A stretch of 64,000 nt of DNA from Candidatus Rifleibacteriota bacterium. GTDB lineage: Bacteria > Muiribacteriota > Ozemobacteria > Ozemobacterales > Ozemobacteraceae. This document shows positions 43,604-50,991 of this stretch, one piece after another; position 1 is the stretch's first letter; the number at the start of each line of letters is the position of its first letter. The notes beneath the pieces were generated by a model. The model was given only the letters and a program-made list of their open reading frames with translations. It was not told the DNA's origin and did not search any database. Where the stretch lies: the NCBI GenBank assembly GCA_024710355.1, contig JANJUX010000041.1, positions 124,001-188,000 of the forward strand, given 5' to 3'. The position numbers were made by a program, and so were the translations under genes.

Positions 43604-44863
43604 TCAGCGGAGGTAGAGCTGTTTTTGCTGACGTGGCAGTGAACGGCCGACGGGGGTTGCGGCGGTGTAACCGGCTGAACGAAGGTCGGTGCTAACCTGG
43701 TCGGCAAGTTCCGGGTCGACCAGCATTAACAGGCCGCCTGAGGTCTGCGGGTCGAGGCTCAGCATGCGGTCAGTGTACAACAGGCCGCTGTCGAAAGAGG
43801 TTTCGGCCTCGACGTATTTCTGATTGCGGAAAGCCCCGCCCGGTATGCAGCCAAGATCTATCAGAGCGCGGGCACCCGGCAGTTCGGGCAGCCGGGCGGC
43901 GTTAAATTCGAGAGAAATGCCGCTGGCGCGGGCGATGTGCATGGCGTGACCAAGCAAACCAAAACCGGTAATATCGGTGGCGCAGGTCACATTGTATTTC
44001 TGCATGATCTCGGCACCCGCCCGATTGAGCTGCTTCATTGAAGCCAGCGCCGCCTGATAATGCGCCGGCGCGGCTTCGCCCAGACGCTGACCTGCTACCA
44101 GAACGCCGGTTCCGAGGGGTTTGGTAAGAATCAGTGTCTGGCCGGGGCGGCCTTTGGCGTTGGTAATGACCCGGTCGGGGTGAACGGTGCCGGTGACGGC
44201 CAGGCCATACTTCGGCGGCGAATCGGCAATCGTGTGACCACCAACGATGATGCCGCCGGCTTCGACGACTTTTTCGAGGCCGCCGCGCAGTATCTCGCCG
44301 AGAATTTCAAGCGGAATACCGGTGGCAGGAAACATCACCAGATTCATCGCCGACAGCACGCGCCCACCCATGGCAAAAACATCGCTCAGGGCGTTGGCGG
44401 CGGCAATTTGACCGAACTCAAAAGCATCTGAACAGACCGGCGGAAAAAAATCGGTGGTTTCGATCAGGGCAAGATCATCGTTTATCTTTATTACGCCAGC
44501 ATCATCACAGGTGTCGAGGCCAACCAGCAGCCGCGGGTCAGAATTCGCCGGGAAACAACCAAGCGCCTCGGCAAGAAGGTCAGGCGGCAGCTTTGCCGAA
44601 CAGCCGCCATATTCAACGGTTGTCAGCAGATCAAAGGCTGGCATCGGTGGCTTTTCATCGTGCAGTTGCGCAACAATGCCCATTTTTTTTATCAGAGAAA
44701 GTGCCTGGTCGCCGTCAACCCTGTCGAGCTGCAGGCACATGCCGCATTCTGAAGAAATGTGTTTCGGCGTGGCAATTACCTGCAGCGGCAGACCGGCACT
44801 GCGGCAGGCCTCTTCGGCCTTGATAACCTCGCGGGTATTGCGAAACAAAAGCAGTATTTTCAT
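43604..44863 (-). CDS. selD: Selenide, water dikinase fused to an N-terminal DUF3343 Se/S-carrier domain
   Basis: 419 residues. Residues 1-70 match the DUF3343 putative Se/S carrier type ([29 protein letters not shown] with Cys40 and Cys43). From about 78 on it is SelD, with the active-site loop [10 protein letters not shown] (Cys88, Lys91), [20 protein letters not shown], the AIR-synthase-like fold, and the motifs [10 protein letters not shown] and DPQTSGGLL. SelD makes selenophosphate from selenide and ATP. The active-site residue is Cys, not selenocysteine. Most SelD proteins lack the carrier domain, so the fusion implies direct hand-off of selenium. Its ATG overlaps the desulfurase stop (ATGA). 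It is the last gene of a yedF-desulfurase-selD operon. Confidence 0.95.
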   Translation of the reverse strand: MKILLLFRNTREVIKAEEACRSAGLPLQVIATPKHISSECGMCLQLDRVDGDQALSLIKKMGIVAQLHDEKPPMPAFDLLTTVEYGGCSAKLPPDLLAEALGCFPANSDPRLLVGLDTCDDAGVIKINDDLALIETTDFFPPVCSDAFEFGQIAAANALSDVFAMGGRVLSAMNLVMFPATGIPLEILGEILRGGLEKVVEAGGIIVGGHTIADSPPKYGLAVTGTVHPDRVITNAKGRPGQTLILTKPLGTGVLVAGQRLGEAAPAHYQAALASMKQLNRAGAEIMQKYNVTCATDITGFGLLGHAMHIARASGISLEFNAARLPELPGARALIDLGCIPGGAFRNQKYVEAETSFDSGLLYTDRMLSLDPQTSGGLLMLVDPELADQVSTDLRSAGYTAATPVGRSLPRQQKQLYLR

Positions 44864-45984
44864 CTGACAATCTCTTTCAGAGCCCGCACAACTTCGGCGA
44901 AATCAGCGGTGGTATGCCATCGCGACGGGGCCAGCCGCACCGCACCGACCGGAAAAGTCTTGAGAGTCTGGTGTGCCAGCGGTGCGCAATGCAGCCCGGC
45001 GCGCACTTCCATGCCAAACTCTTCGCTCAGGCGGGTGGCAATTATTGAGGGATCGAGAGACTCATGCCGGAAAGAAAAAAGGTTGCCCTGGCAATTTGCG
45101 TCAGATGCCCGCAGAACGCAGATGCCGGGCAGAGCTGCCACTGCATCGATGAAAGCAATAAACTCGACATGTGAGTGGGCCGGCGACGGCGTGTTTTCGA
45201 GGGCCGCGAGCAGACCGACAATACCGGCAATGTTGCCGGTGCCGGCTTCGAAAGTGTCAGGAGCAAAGCCTGGCATCGCAAAACTCTCTGAGACACTGCC
45301 GGTGCCGCCATAAATCAGCGGTTCGACCAGCTCAGGGCGACGTATAAACAGACTGCCGGTGCCGGTCGGCCCGAGCAGGCCTTTGTGGCCGGTGCAGGCA
45401 ACAAAGTCGAGGTTCCATGTGTCGATTTTCAGGTCGGTGGTTCCAGCTGACTGGGCAGCATCGACAAGCAGCGGAACATCACCGATAGCTTCTTTGATGC
45501 TTTTAAGCGGCTGAATCAGACCGTTTACATTACTCTGATGATTGACCACCACCAGCCGTGTCTTTGACGTCAGCATACGGCTTATTTCGCCGGTTTGAAT
45601 CAGCCCGTCAAGCCCTGAAGGAAGAACCCGCCAGGTTACTCCGCGCAGCCGCTTCAACGCTTCGAGTGGCCGCATTACCGCGTTATGTTCGAGCCCGGAA
45701 ATCAGCACTTCGTCACCAGGTCGCAAAAAGCCCTGCAGTACAAGGTTCAGACCGGTGGTCGCATTTGGCATGAACGAAAGCAACTCAGGTCTGCCAACCC
45801 CAAGACGGGCCGCAAGGCTATCGCGGGCCTTTTCCACTCTGCGGCTGACTTCAACGGCGCGCGGATAAGCACTGCGACCGTAGGGGCCGCCGAGTTCGTC
45901 GAGGTAACGCGCCATTTCGCGGGCAACTTCTTTTGGCCGCGGAAAGGATGTAGCGCTGTTATCGAAATACATGCAGCTTTTCAA
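44860..45984 (-). CDS. Cysteine desulfurase/selenocysteine lyase-like aminotransferase class V (EF2568 type)
   Basis: 374 residues. A PLP-dependent fold-type I enzyme: [15 protein letters not shown] at the N-terminus, PLP-lysine motif [17 protein letters not shown], and catalytic-Cys loop [11 protein letters not shown]. The opening and the neighbourhood fit the EF2568-type desulfurase family that co-occurs with selenium-dependent molybdenum hydroxylases. It probably mobilises selenium (or sulfur) from (seleno)cysteine for YedF/SelD. The start is uncertain. A TTG at 45984 has GAGGA nine bases upstream, overlapping the yedF stop. An ATG at 45972 (MYFDNSATS) gives the more usual N-terminus but lacks a ribosome site. 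Confidence 0.9.
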   Translation of the reverse strand: MKSCMYFDNSATSFPRPKEVAREMARYLDELGGPYGRSAYPRAVEVSRRVEKARDSLAARLGVGRPELLSFMPNATTGLNLVLQGFLRPGDEVLISGLEHNAVMRPLEALKRLRGVTWRVLPSGLDGLIQTGEISRMLTSKTRLVVVNHQSNVNGLIQPLKSIKEAIGDVPLLVDAAQSAGTTDLKIDTWNLDFVACTGHKGLLGPTGTGSLFIRRPELVEPLIYGGTGSVSESFAMPGFAPDTFEAGTGNIAGIVGLLAALENTPSPAHSHVEFIAFIDAVAALPGICVLRASDANCQGNLFSFRHESLDPSIIATRLSEEFGMEVRAGLHCAPLAHQTLKTFPVGAVRLAPSRWHTTADFAEVVRALKEIVR

Positions 45985-45996
45985 TTCAGGGGTTCC

Positions 45997-46602
45997 TCAG
46001 GGGGCGAAGACTTTACCGGCCGACGCGACCGTCTGCATGATATCATACATGTTCGAAATCCGCCCGACCTGCAGTTTTGGCTTGAGTTCGAAATAGTCGA
46101 GGCAGGTGCCGCAGACCAGCATTTTTGCACCGGCCGCTTCAAGCTCTTTCAGGGCACCCAACACTGGCGAACCTTCGCAGGCCAGCGTCACGCCAGAATT
46201 GTAAAAAAGAATGGCCGAAGGCGCAGGCGCGGTTTCTTTGAGAGAATTGATGCAGGCCTGAATGAGAATATGACCGAGCTCGTCGCTGCCACTACCCATG
46301 ACAGAACGGCTCAGAACCAGAACATACGGCCCGCCGCCGGGGGAGCAGTAATTTTCAGGATTTGGCGAAGTGGCAGAGGCAGGCACCGAGACAAACTGCA
46401 CCGAAAACACGCCACCGCTTTCGTTACTCATAGGGCTGCAGCCGTTATCATGCAGAAAGCGCACCACGTTTTCGTGCGATGTGGCGTTATCGATCAGGAT
46501 TTTGAGCATATCGCCCGGCGCGGCATTGCTAAGCGCCTTTTTTGCCATGATCAGAGGTTTTGGGCAAAGCAGCCCGCGGGCATCAATAAGTTTTTCGGCC
46601 AT
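45997..46602 (-). CDS. yedF: Selenium metabolism protein YedF (TusA domain plus DsrE-like domain)
   Basis: 201 residues. The N-terminal TusA-like domain (1-75) begins AEKLIDARGLLCPKPLIMAK with the CPxP motif, whose Cys carries sulfur or selenium. The C-terminal part (about 95-200) is a DsrE/F-like fold (YVLVLSRSVMGSGSDELG; a further CGTC near 170). This two-domain layout is the YedF family found with SelD in selenium-using bacteria. It is first in the operon (RBS AAGGA), followed by the desulfurase-like gene. It likely receives selenium as a persulfide/perselenide-type carrier. Confidence 0.93.
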   Translation of the reverse strand: MAEKLIDARGLLCPKPLIMAKKALSNAAPGDMLKILIDNATSHENVVRFLHDNGCSPMSNESGGVFSVQFVSVPASATSPNPENYCSPGGGPYVLVLSRSVMGSGSDELGHILIQACINSLKETAPAPSAILFYNSGVTLACEGSPVLGALKELEAAGAKMLVCGTCLDYFELKPKLQVGRISNMYDIMQTVASAGKVFAP

Positions 46603-46811
46603 GGTTTTATCCTTAGCATAACTTTTATCAACAATAATATTGAGTAAAGCGCAATCTGCTGAAAATTTCAGCCCCGCTTCGTTTTATTTTACTAGAAATC
46701 GAAAATTTCTGAAGAATGTTTATTTTTGCAATTTACCCGTGAAGAAATTTATACAGTCTTGTGCTAAAATCCGGGGGTTGATAAGTCTTTGGCCCGGAAC
46801 AGAGTATTTCG

Positions 46812-47918
46812 ATGAGGATCATTCATTCGCTTGAGGGAACAGCCTGGAGTGGCGGACAACAGCAGGCTTTGTTTCTGGCACAACAGCAGCAGCAGGCTGG
46901 CCATGATGTTTTACTGGCATGTCAACTCGGCGGCGAACTCGAAAAAAGAGCCCAGGCCGCCGGTCTGCGTTTATGGCCAAATAATTATGCCGGTGAAATG
47001 AATCTGCTTTCGATCCTCAATCTTCTTCGGGCCTACAATTCATTCAAGCCGGATGTGGTAAATGTTCACCGTGCCTGGGCGCATACTCAATGGGTGTTTA
47101 TCTCATTATTCAAAAGATTTCGCGGGCTTGTTGTTTCGCGCCGGGTTCTCTTCAAGCCCGATTTCAACCCTCTGAGTCTGATAAAATACCGCACCCCTGT
47201 AGTCAGAGGGCTTATTGCGGTGAGCGAAGCGGTTGCCGGCTGCCTTATGGCAACCGGTGTCAAACGCGAAAAAATCAAAATCGTCTATTCTGCAACCGAT
47301 ACCGATCGTTTTTCTCCCGATGTCAGGCATGATTTCGAGGGCCCCATGCCGGTAGCAGTTCCAGATACCGATGGGCAGATGCCGCCGATTGCTTTGATGG
47401 TAGCAAATTTTCACCGCAACAAGGGACATCATACACTTGTCGAAGCGTTTCGACAGGTCTCTTCTGAATGGCCGCAGCTGCATCTTATGATTGCAGGCAA
47501 CAAAACAGACTGCGAAGAACTGCGAAACATGGTTTCCGGAACTTCGGCAGCGGGAAAACTTCACCTGCTGGGCTTTCGCAGTGATATTCCGGCTCTGATT
47601 CAAAGAAGTTTATTCACCGTCAATGCCTCTTTTCAAGAGGGTTTTCCCGGAACGATAAGAGAATCTTTGTGCATGGGCAAGCCTGTCATAGCCTCGGCTA
47701 TTCCGGCAAATATCGAAATAAGCCGGATTGTGCCGATAGCATTGTTTGAGCCCGGCAATTCACGATTACTTGCAGAGGAAATGCTGAAAATGAAGAAGTC
47801 CGTTTCCAAAGCCGACCGTGGTCAAAATGTGCGTGAAACCGCCGTGCGTTTTTTTTCTGTCGCTTCTATGGCAGCACGAACCGAAGCAGCTTACCGTGAA
47901 CTGACGGGGATAAGATGA
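46812..47918 (+). CDS. Glycosyltransferase family 4
   Basis: 368 residues. A GT-B fold enzyme with the N-terminal motif HSLEGTAWSGGQQQALFLAQ, a donor-site segment MVANFHRNKGHHTLVEAF, and an EX7E-type region in FQEGFPGTIRESLCMGKPVIAS. It transfers a sugar, probably in lipopolysaccharide or exopolysaccharide synthesis. It overlaps the downstream polysaccharide deacetylase gene by four bases, so the two act together. This pair interrupts the selenium genes and seems functionally unrelated to them. It is divergent from yedF across about 210 bases. Confidence 0.9.
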   Translation: MRIIHSLEGTAWSGGQQQALFLAQQQQQAGHDVLLACQLGGELEKRAQAAGLRLWPNNYAGEMNLLSILNLLRAYNSFKPDVVNVHRAWAHTQWVFISLFKRFRGLVVSRRVLFKPDFNPLSLIKYRTPVVRGLIAVSEAVAGCLMATGVKREKIKIVYSATDTDRFSPDVRHDFEGPMPVAVPDTDGQMPPIALMVANFHRNKGHHTLVEAFRQVSSEWPQLHLMIAGNKTDCEELRNMVSGTSAAGKLHLLGFRSDIPALIQRSLFTVNASFQEGFPGTIRESLCMGKPVIASAIPANIEISRIVPIALFEPGNSRLLAEEMLKMKKSVSKADRGQNVRETAVRFFSVASMAARTEAAYRELTGIR

Positions 47919-48895
47919 AAAGATCGATACCCGTTCTTTACTACCATCGCATCGGCAGCCCTGACGGAATTCACCTGAGTGTTCCGATTGCTGACTTTGA
48001 CAGACAGATGCGGTTTCTGGCCGAAAAAAACATCAACGTCATTTCTGTTTCGCAGCTATTCGCCTGGCTTCAGGGCAACCTGAAGGTCAGATTGCCGGCC
48101 GTCTGCATAACTTTCGACGATGGCTTCATAGACAACTATCGCCACGCTCACCCGATACTGCAAAAATACGGCTGCAAAGCAGGCCTGTTCATTGCCACCT
48201 CTCTCATTCGCCCCGCTGGCCTGCGGGCCGCCGAAGAACTGTTACCTTTCAACGAATCACATACGAAAGCCCGCCAGGGCGATTTGAGCCATTTTCTTGC
48301 CGCTTCTGAATTGCAGGAAATGGCTGCCTCCGGCGTCTGGGAAATATATTCGCATACGCACAGCCATTCGCAGGTCTTTATCAATGACACAGTCACCGGA
48401 AGCTACCCGGACACGGACAATCACTGGGGTATTCTTTCAGCATATTCACAAAGCCTTGAAGAGGGCAAATGGCCAGTCTTCAAGCGGAATGCCGGGCTGC
48501 TCCAACCGGCGATGAAAGTTGCAGGCTTCAGCAAAGATGCCTCCGGATGCGCCAGAGTCGATCTGGTTTCTGAGACCGCCGAAGAATTTGCGGTCAGAGT
48601 CAAATCTGATCTCGAACAATCGCGACAGATCATCACGCAGATGTTCCCGCATCAGCCGCTGCTGGTATGCTGGCCATGGGGCAAGGCAGACACAGAGCTT
48701 GAAAAACAGGCGGCGGCCTGCGGTTTTGTCGGCGCCTTCAGAACCGATTCCGGTGCTAATTATCCCGGAATGGATCTGATGCAGATCAAAAGATTTCCCG
48801 TGAAAAAAAGAGATATATTTCGTTTTGCGGCCGGCATATGGCTGCGAAGCTACCGTTTTACCGCTGACATCTACGCGTTTTTTCGCAACGGCTGA
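47915..48895 (+). CDS. Polysaccharide deacetylase (NodB-like, carbohydrate esterase 4)
   Basis: 326 residues. The start VLYYHRIG and the NodB motif 1, TFDDGFIDNY, are clear, and motif 2 appears as YSHTHSHSQVF with metal-binding His residues. A late motif, LLVCWPWGKAD, fits the C-terminal part. It would remove acetyl groups from an N-acetylated glycan. There is no signal peptide, so the substrate is probably an intracellular lipid-linked or sugar precursor, as in glycosyltransferase-coupled deacetylases. An insert of about 55 residues lies between motif 2 and the C-terminal motif (about 155-210). The start overlaps the glycosyltransferase stop. Confidence 0.9.
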   Translation: MKRSIPVLYYHRIGSPDGIHLSVPIADFDRQMRFLAEKNINVISVSQLFAWLQGNLKVRLPAVCITFDDGFIDNYRHAHPILQKYGCKAGLFIATSLIRPAGLRAAEELLPFNESHTKARQGDLSHFLAASELQEMAASGVWEIYSHTHSHSQVFINDTVTGSYPDTDNHWGILSAYSQSLEEGKWPVFKRNAGLLQPAMKVAGFSKDASGCARVDLVSETAEEFAVRVKSDLEQSRQIITQMFPHQPLLVCWPWGKADTELEKQAAACGFVGAFRTDSGANYPGMDLMQIKRFPVKKRDIFRFAAGIWLRSYRFTADIYAFFRNG

Positions 48896-48923
48896 CGACT
48901 GCAATGCGACTAGAACAGGTTTT

Positions 48924-49634
48924 TCAGCTGCAACAAGCCTGCAGTGGGCCGTCGGCACGGGGGCAGCGATATATTCCGGCAAGGCGCCCGGCATTTGCAT
49001 GGCCTGCCAGAGCCGATGCAATTCCTCTGTCATGGCCGGTCACAACAACATAAAATGCGGCACCAGCTGGAATTGAGCTGAGCCAGCCATTGTCGCCAAG
49101 AATCACGCCGGCGACGTCTGTTGCTGTAACCGACTCACCCATCTGGCGACCTGAAATAGCTGAAAAGCGCTCGGGGCGGTGAACAGATTCAGCGTTGAGC
49201 GGCGTGCCGACGCACCAGCCGCCGACTACGGCAACGACGCAGGCAGCGTCGGCAGCAATCTGAGGCTCATGTGCGGCATGCGCCTTAACCGGGCGGCCAG
49301 CCGAGCCGTCGGCCTCGACAATCAGGCGCTGACAGACGGTTTTGAGCGAGAACGCTTCTTCAGCAGGAAAGCCGAGACATTTGCCGTTTTCGATGCGATC
49401 GGCAACCGTGACCATCGGCGCCGGGCGGTCGTGCAGGCCGGCCAGAATTTCTGAAAAAGAGTCGACCCTCAGGTCAGCGCACTGGTCAGGCGTCGGAACC
49501 CAGATTTTCGTCGTAGTGGTGCAGATCGTTCTTTCGCCGCGCGTCGCCCATGCAGCCGCAAGTTTGAACATCAGGGTCGTTTTGCCACCGCCGCCGATCA
49601 GCCAGATATCAGGGTAATCGAGCAGCAGCTTCAT
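48924..49634 (-). CDS. yqeC: Selenium-dependent hydroxylase accessory protein YqeC
   Basis: 236 residues. A P-loop protein with WLIGGGGKTTLMFKLA at the N-terminus (Lys18), followed by TICTTTTKIWVPT and LIVEADGSAGRPVKAHA, signatures of the YqeC family. The family is found with selenium-dependent molybdenum hydroxylases and is thought to act in maturing the selenium-containing Mo cofactor. It is the last gene of the operon. It overlaps yqeB by four bases (ATGA). Confidence 0.92.
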   Translation of the reverse strand: MKLLLDYPDIWLIGGGGKTTLMFKLAAAWATRGERTICTTTTKIWVPTPDQCADLRVDSFSEILAGLHDRPAPMVTVADRIENGKCLGFPAEEAFSLKTVCQRLIVEADGSAGRPVKAHAAHEPQIAADAACVVAVVGGWCVGTPLNAESVHRPERFSAISGRQMGESVTATDVAGVILGDNGWLSSIPAGAAFYVVVTGHDRGIASALAGHANAGRLAGIYRCPRADGPLQACCS

Positions 49635-50419
49635 TTCGCAATTAGCTTAAAGCGGTGTAAAATCGCTTCGAGCACTGCGCCGCTGATGGTGCGGCTCTTG
49701 TCTGTAATAGTAAAACAGGCGCGCACTTCGCCACGGGGGTCGACGTCGGCGAGCTTCAGGCCGGGGGTGGCCAGCACGCCGTCGTGCAGTATGCCGCGCA
49801 ATACGCCGGCAATTGAAGCTTTTACCGGTTCTTCACCGACCATGGCGACAACTTCGCCCGCCGTCACGACGTCGCCGATTTTGCGAACACCACGCACAAC
49901 ACCGGCACAGGGCGCACGCATGACCCGACCGGCGGTAACCCCGCCGATCGACCCGGGAACCCCGGTATCGGCAGCGGCACTGCCGGTTTCGATCAGCCGG
50001 CCGAGATCATGACCTCGATTGGTTTCGACAATCAGATGCGCATCGACGCCGCAGACAGCGCCGGGCCCCAGGCTGATCACCAGGGGTGCCTGCTTGACCG
50101 AGGTCGCGCCCGGGCATTTGAGAAGCCGGGCATCGATCAGCACATCGGGTTTTAATTCGTTCAGAATGGCCGCTTCAGAGTCGATGACGACCGACACATG
50201 ATCACGGCCAGCAGCAGGCAGTCTGCCGCCTGCAAGCAGACAACCGCGCACGCCCTCGACAACGTTTTCGCCATCCCAGACGGCGCTGCAGAAAGAAATG
50301 GCGCGCCTGACAGCCAGCGGCTGGCTCACTTCGGTCATTGTCACTTCAAAGCCTGAACGAAACAGGCGATGAGCAACGCTGCTCGCCATTTCACCGGCAC
50401 CCAGAATGAGAACTTTCAA
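49631..50419 (-). CDS. yqeB: Selenium-dependent molybdenum hydroxylase system protein YqeB
   Basis: 262 residues, the short EF2563-type form rather than the long E. coli YqeB. It starts with a Rossmann-like KVLILGAGEMASSVAHRL motif, then PDVLIDARLLK and SLGPGAVCGVDAHLIVETNR. The C-terminal part has a biotinyl-lipoyl-like barrel signature (VMRAPCAGVVRGVRKIGD, GEEPVKASIAGVLRG). The family occurs only with selenium-dependent Mo hydroxylase genes, with a proposed role in putting selenium on the Mo centre. It is coupled by four-base overlaps to mocA and yqeC. Confidence 0.93.
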   Translation of the reverse strand: MKVLILGAGEMASSVAHRLFRSGFEVTMTEVSQPLAVRRAISFCSAVWDGENVVEGVRGCLLAGGRLPAAGRDHVSVVIDSEAAILNELKPDVLIDARLLKCPGATSVKQAPLVISLGPGAVCGVDAHLIVETNRGHDLGRLIETGSAAADTGVPGSIGGVTAGRVMRAPCAGVVRGVRKIGDVVTAGEVVAMVGEEPVKASIAGVLRGILHDGVLATPGLKLADVDPRGEVRACFTITDKSRTISGAVLEAILHRFKLIAK

Positions 50420-50985
50420 GATTGCACCTCCAGGTCGGAAGGTGTATCGATATCGAGCACCACTCCGGGGTCGTTGACCTCAACCAGAGCCAGGTCAGCT
50501 GCGTGCTTCTGCAGCAGGCCTCGAGCACCGCTGTCGCCCGAAAGCTTCTGCAGCTCAGCAATAAAACGGGCGGCAAAGACAACCGGGTGGCCGCGCCGGC
50601 CCGCAAAAACAGGAGCGATGATTCCCTTTGCCCCGGGCTGCTTTGCAGCGGCAATCAGAGTCGAAATCGTCGCAGAATTTACATCTGGCATATCGGCAAG
50701 GCCAACCGCAACCAGTTCAGTGGCAGCAGGCAATGCCATGGCAGCCAGGCGAAGCGAACCGCCCATGCCTTCATCTGCTGATTGATTGATCAGCAGACGA
50801 AGGCCGGGCCGGTTTTCACCGGTTTCTCCCGGCCGCCTGACGAGAATCAGCTCGTCGATTTCGGGCACCGCCTGCCAGCGGGAAAGGGTTGTCGCAAGAA
50901 CGGTCGCGCCCCGCCACGGCAGATTGAGCTTGTCGCTGCCCATCCGCCGCGACGCACCCGCGGCAAGAACGATGCCGAGAATCAT
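50416..50985 (-). CDS. mocA: Molybdenum cofactor cytidylyltransferase (MocA/YgfJ-like)
   Basis: 189 residues. The MobA-like nucleotidyltransferase signature LAAGASRRMGSDKLNLPW is at the N-terminus, with GLADMPDV as the metal-binding Asp motif and GRRGHPVVF further on. MocA adds CMP to molybdopterin, giving the MCD form used by xanthine-dehydrogenase-family enzymes. YgfJ-type paralogues sit in selenium hydroxylase operons. It lies six bases after the hydroxylase gene and overlaps yqeB. It is more likely MocA than MobA because the neighbours are all MCD-type enzymes. Confidence 0.9.
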   Translation of the reverse strand: MILGIVLAAGASRRMGSDKLNLPWRGATVLATTLSRWQAVPEIDELILVRRPGETGENRPGLRLLINQSADEGMGGSLRLAAMALPAATELVAVGLADMPDVNSATISTLIAAAKQPGAKGIIAPVFAGRRGHPVVFAARFIAELQKLSGDSGARGLLQKHAADLALVEVNDPGVVLDIDTPSDLEVQS

Positions 50986-50991
50986 GCCAGC

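Noticed and set aside
43453..43707. An 84-codon minus-strand frame starting inside selD and running through the inverted repeats
   Set aside because: The first third is out of frame with selD. The rest looks partly codon-like but includes the palindromes, and no start with a ribosome site lies beyond selD. It could be revisited with comparative data.
45685..46647. A long plus-strand open frame (320 codons) antisense to yedF and the desulfurase-like gene
   Set aside because: The minus-strand genes carry clear family motifs (CPxP, PLP-lysine, catalytic Cys). The plus frame is His/Arg/Gly-rich shadow sequence with no ribosome site.
46640..46834. A 64-codon frame upstream of the glycosyltransferase
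   Set aside because: It overlaps the real start at 46812 in another frame, lacks a ribosome site, and has an A/T-rich promoter-like composition.
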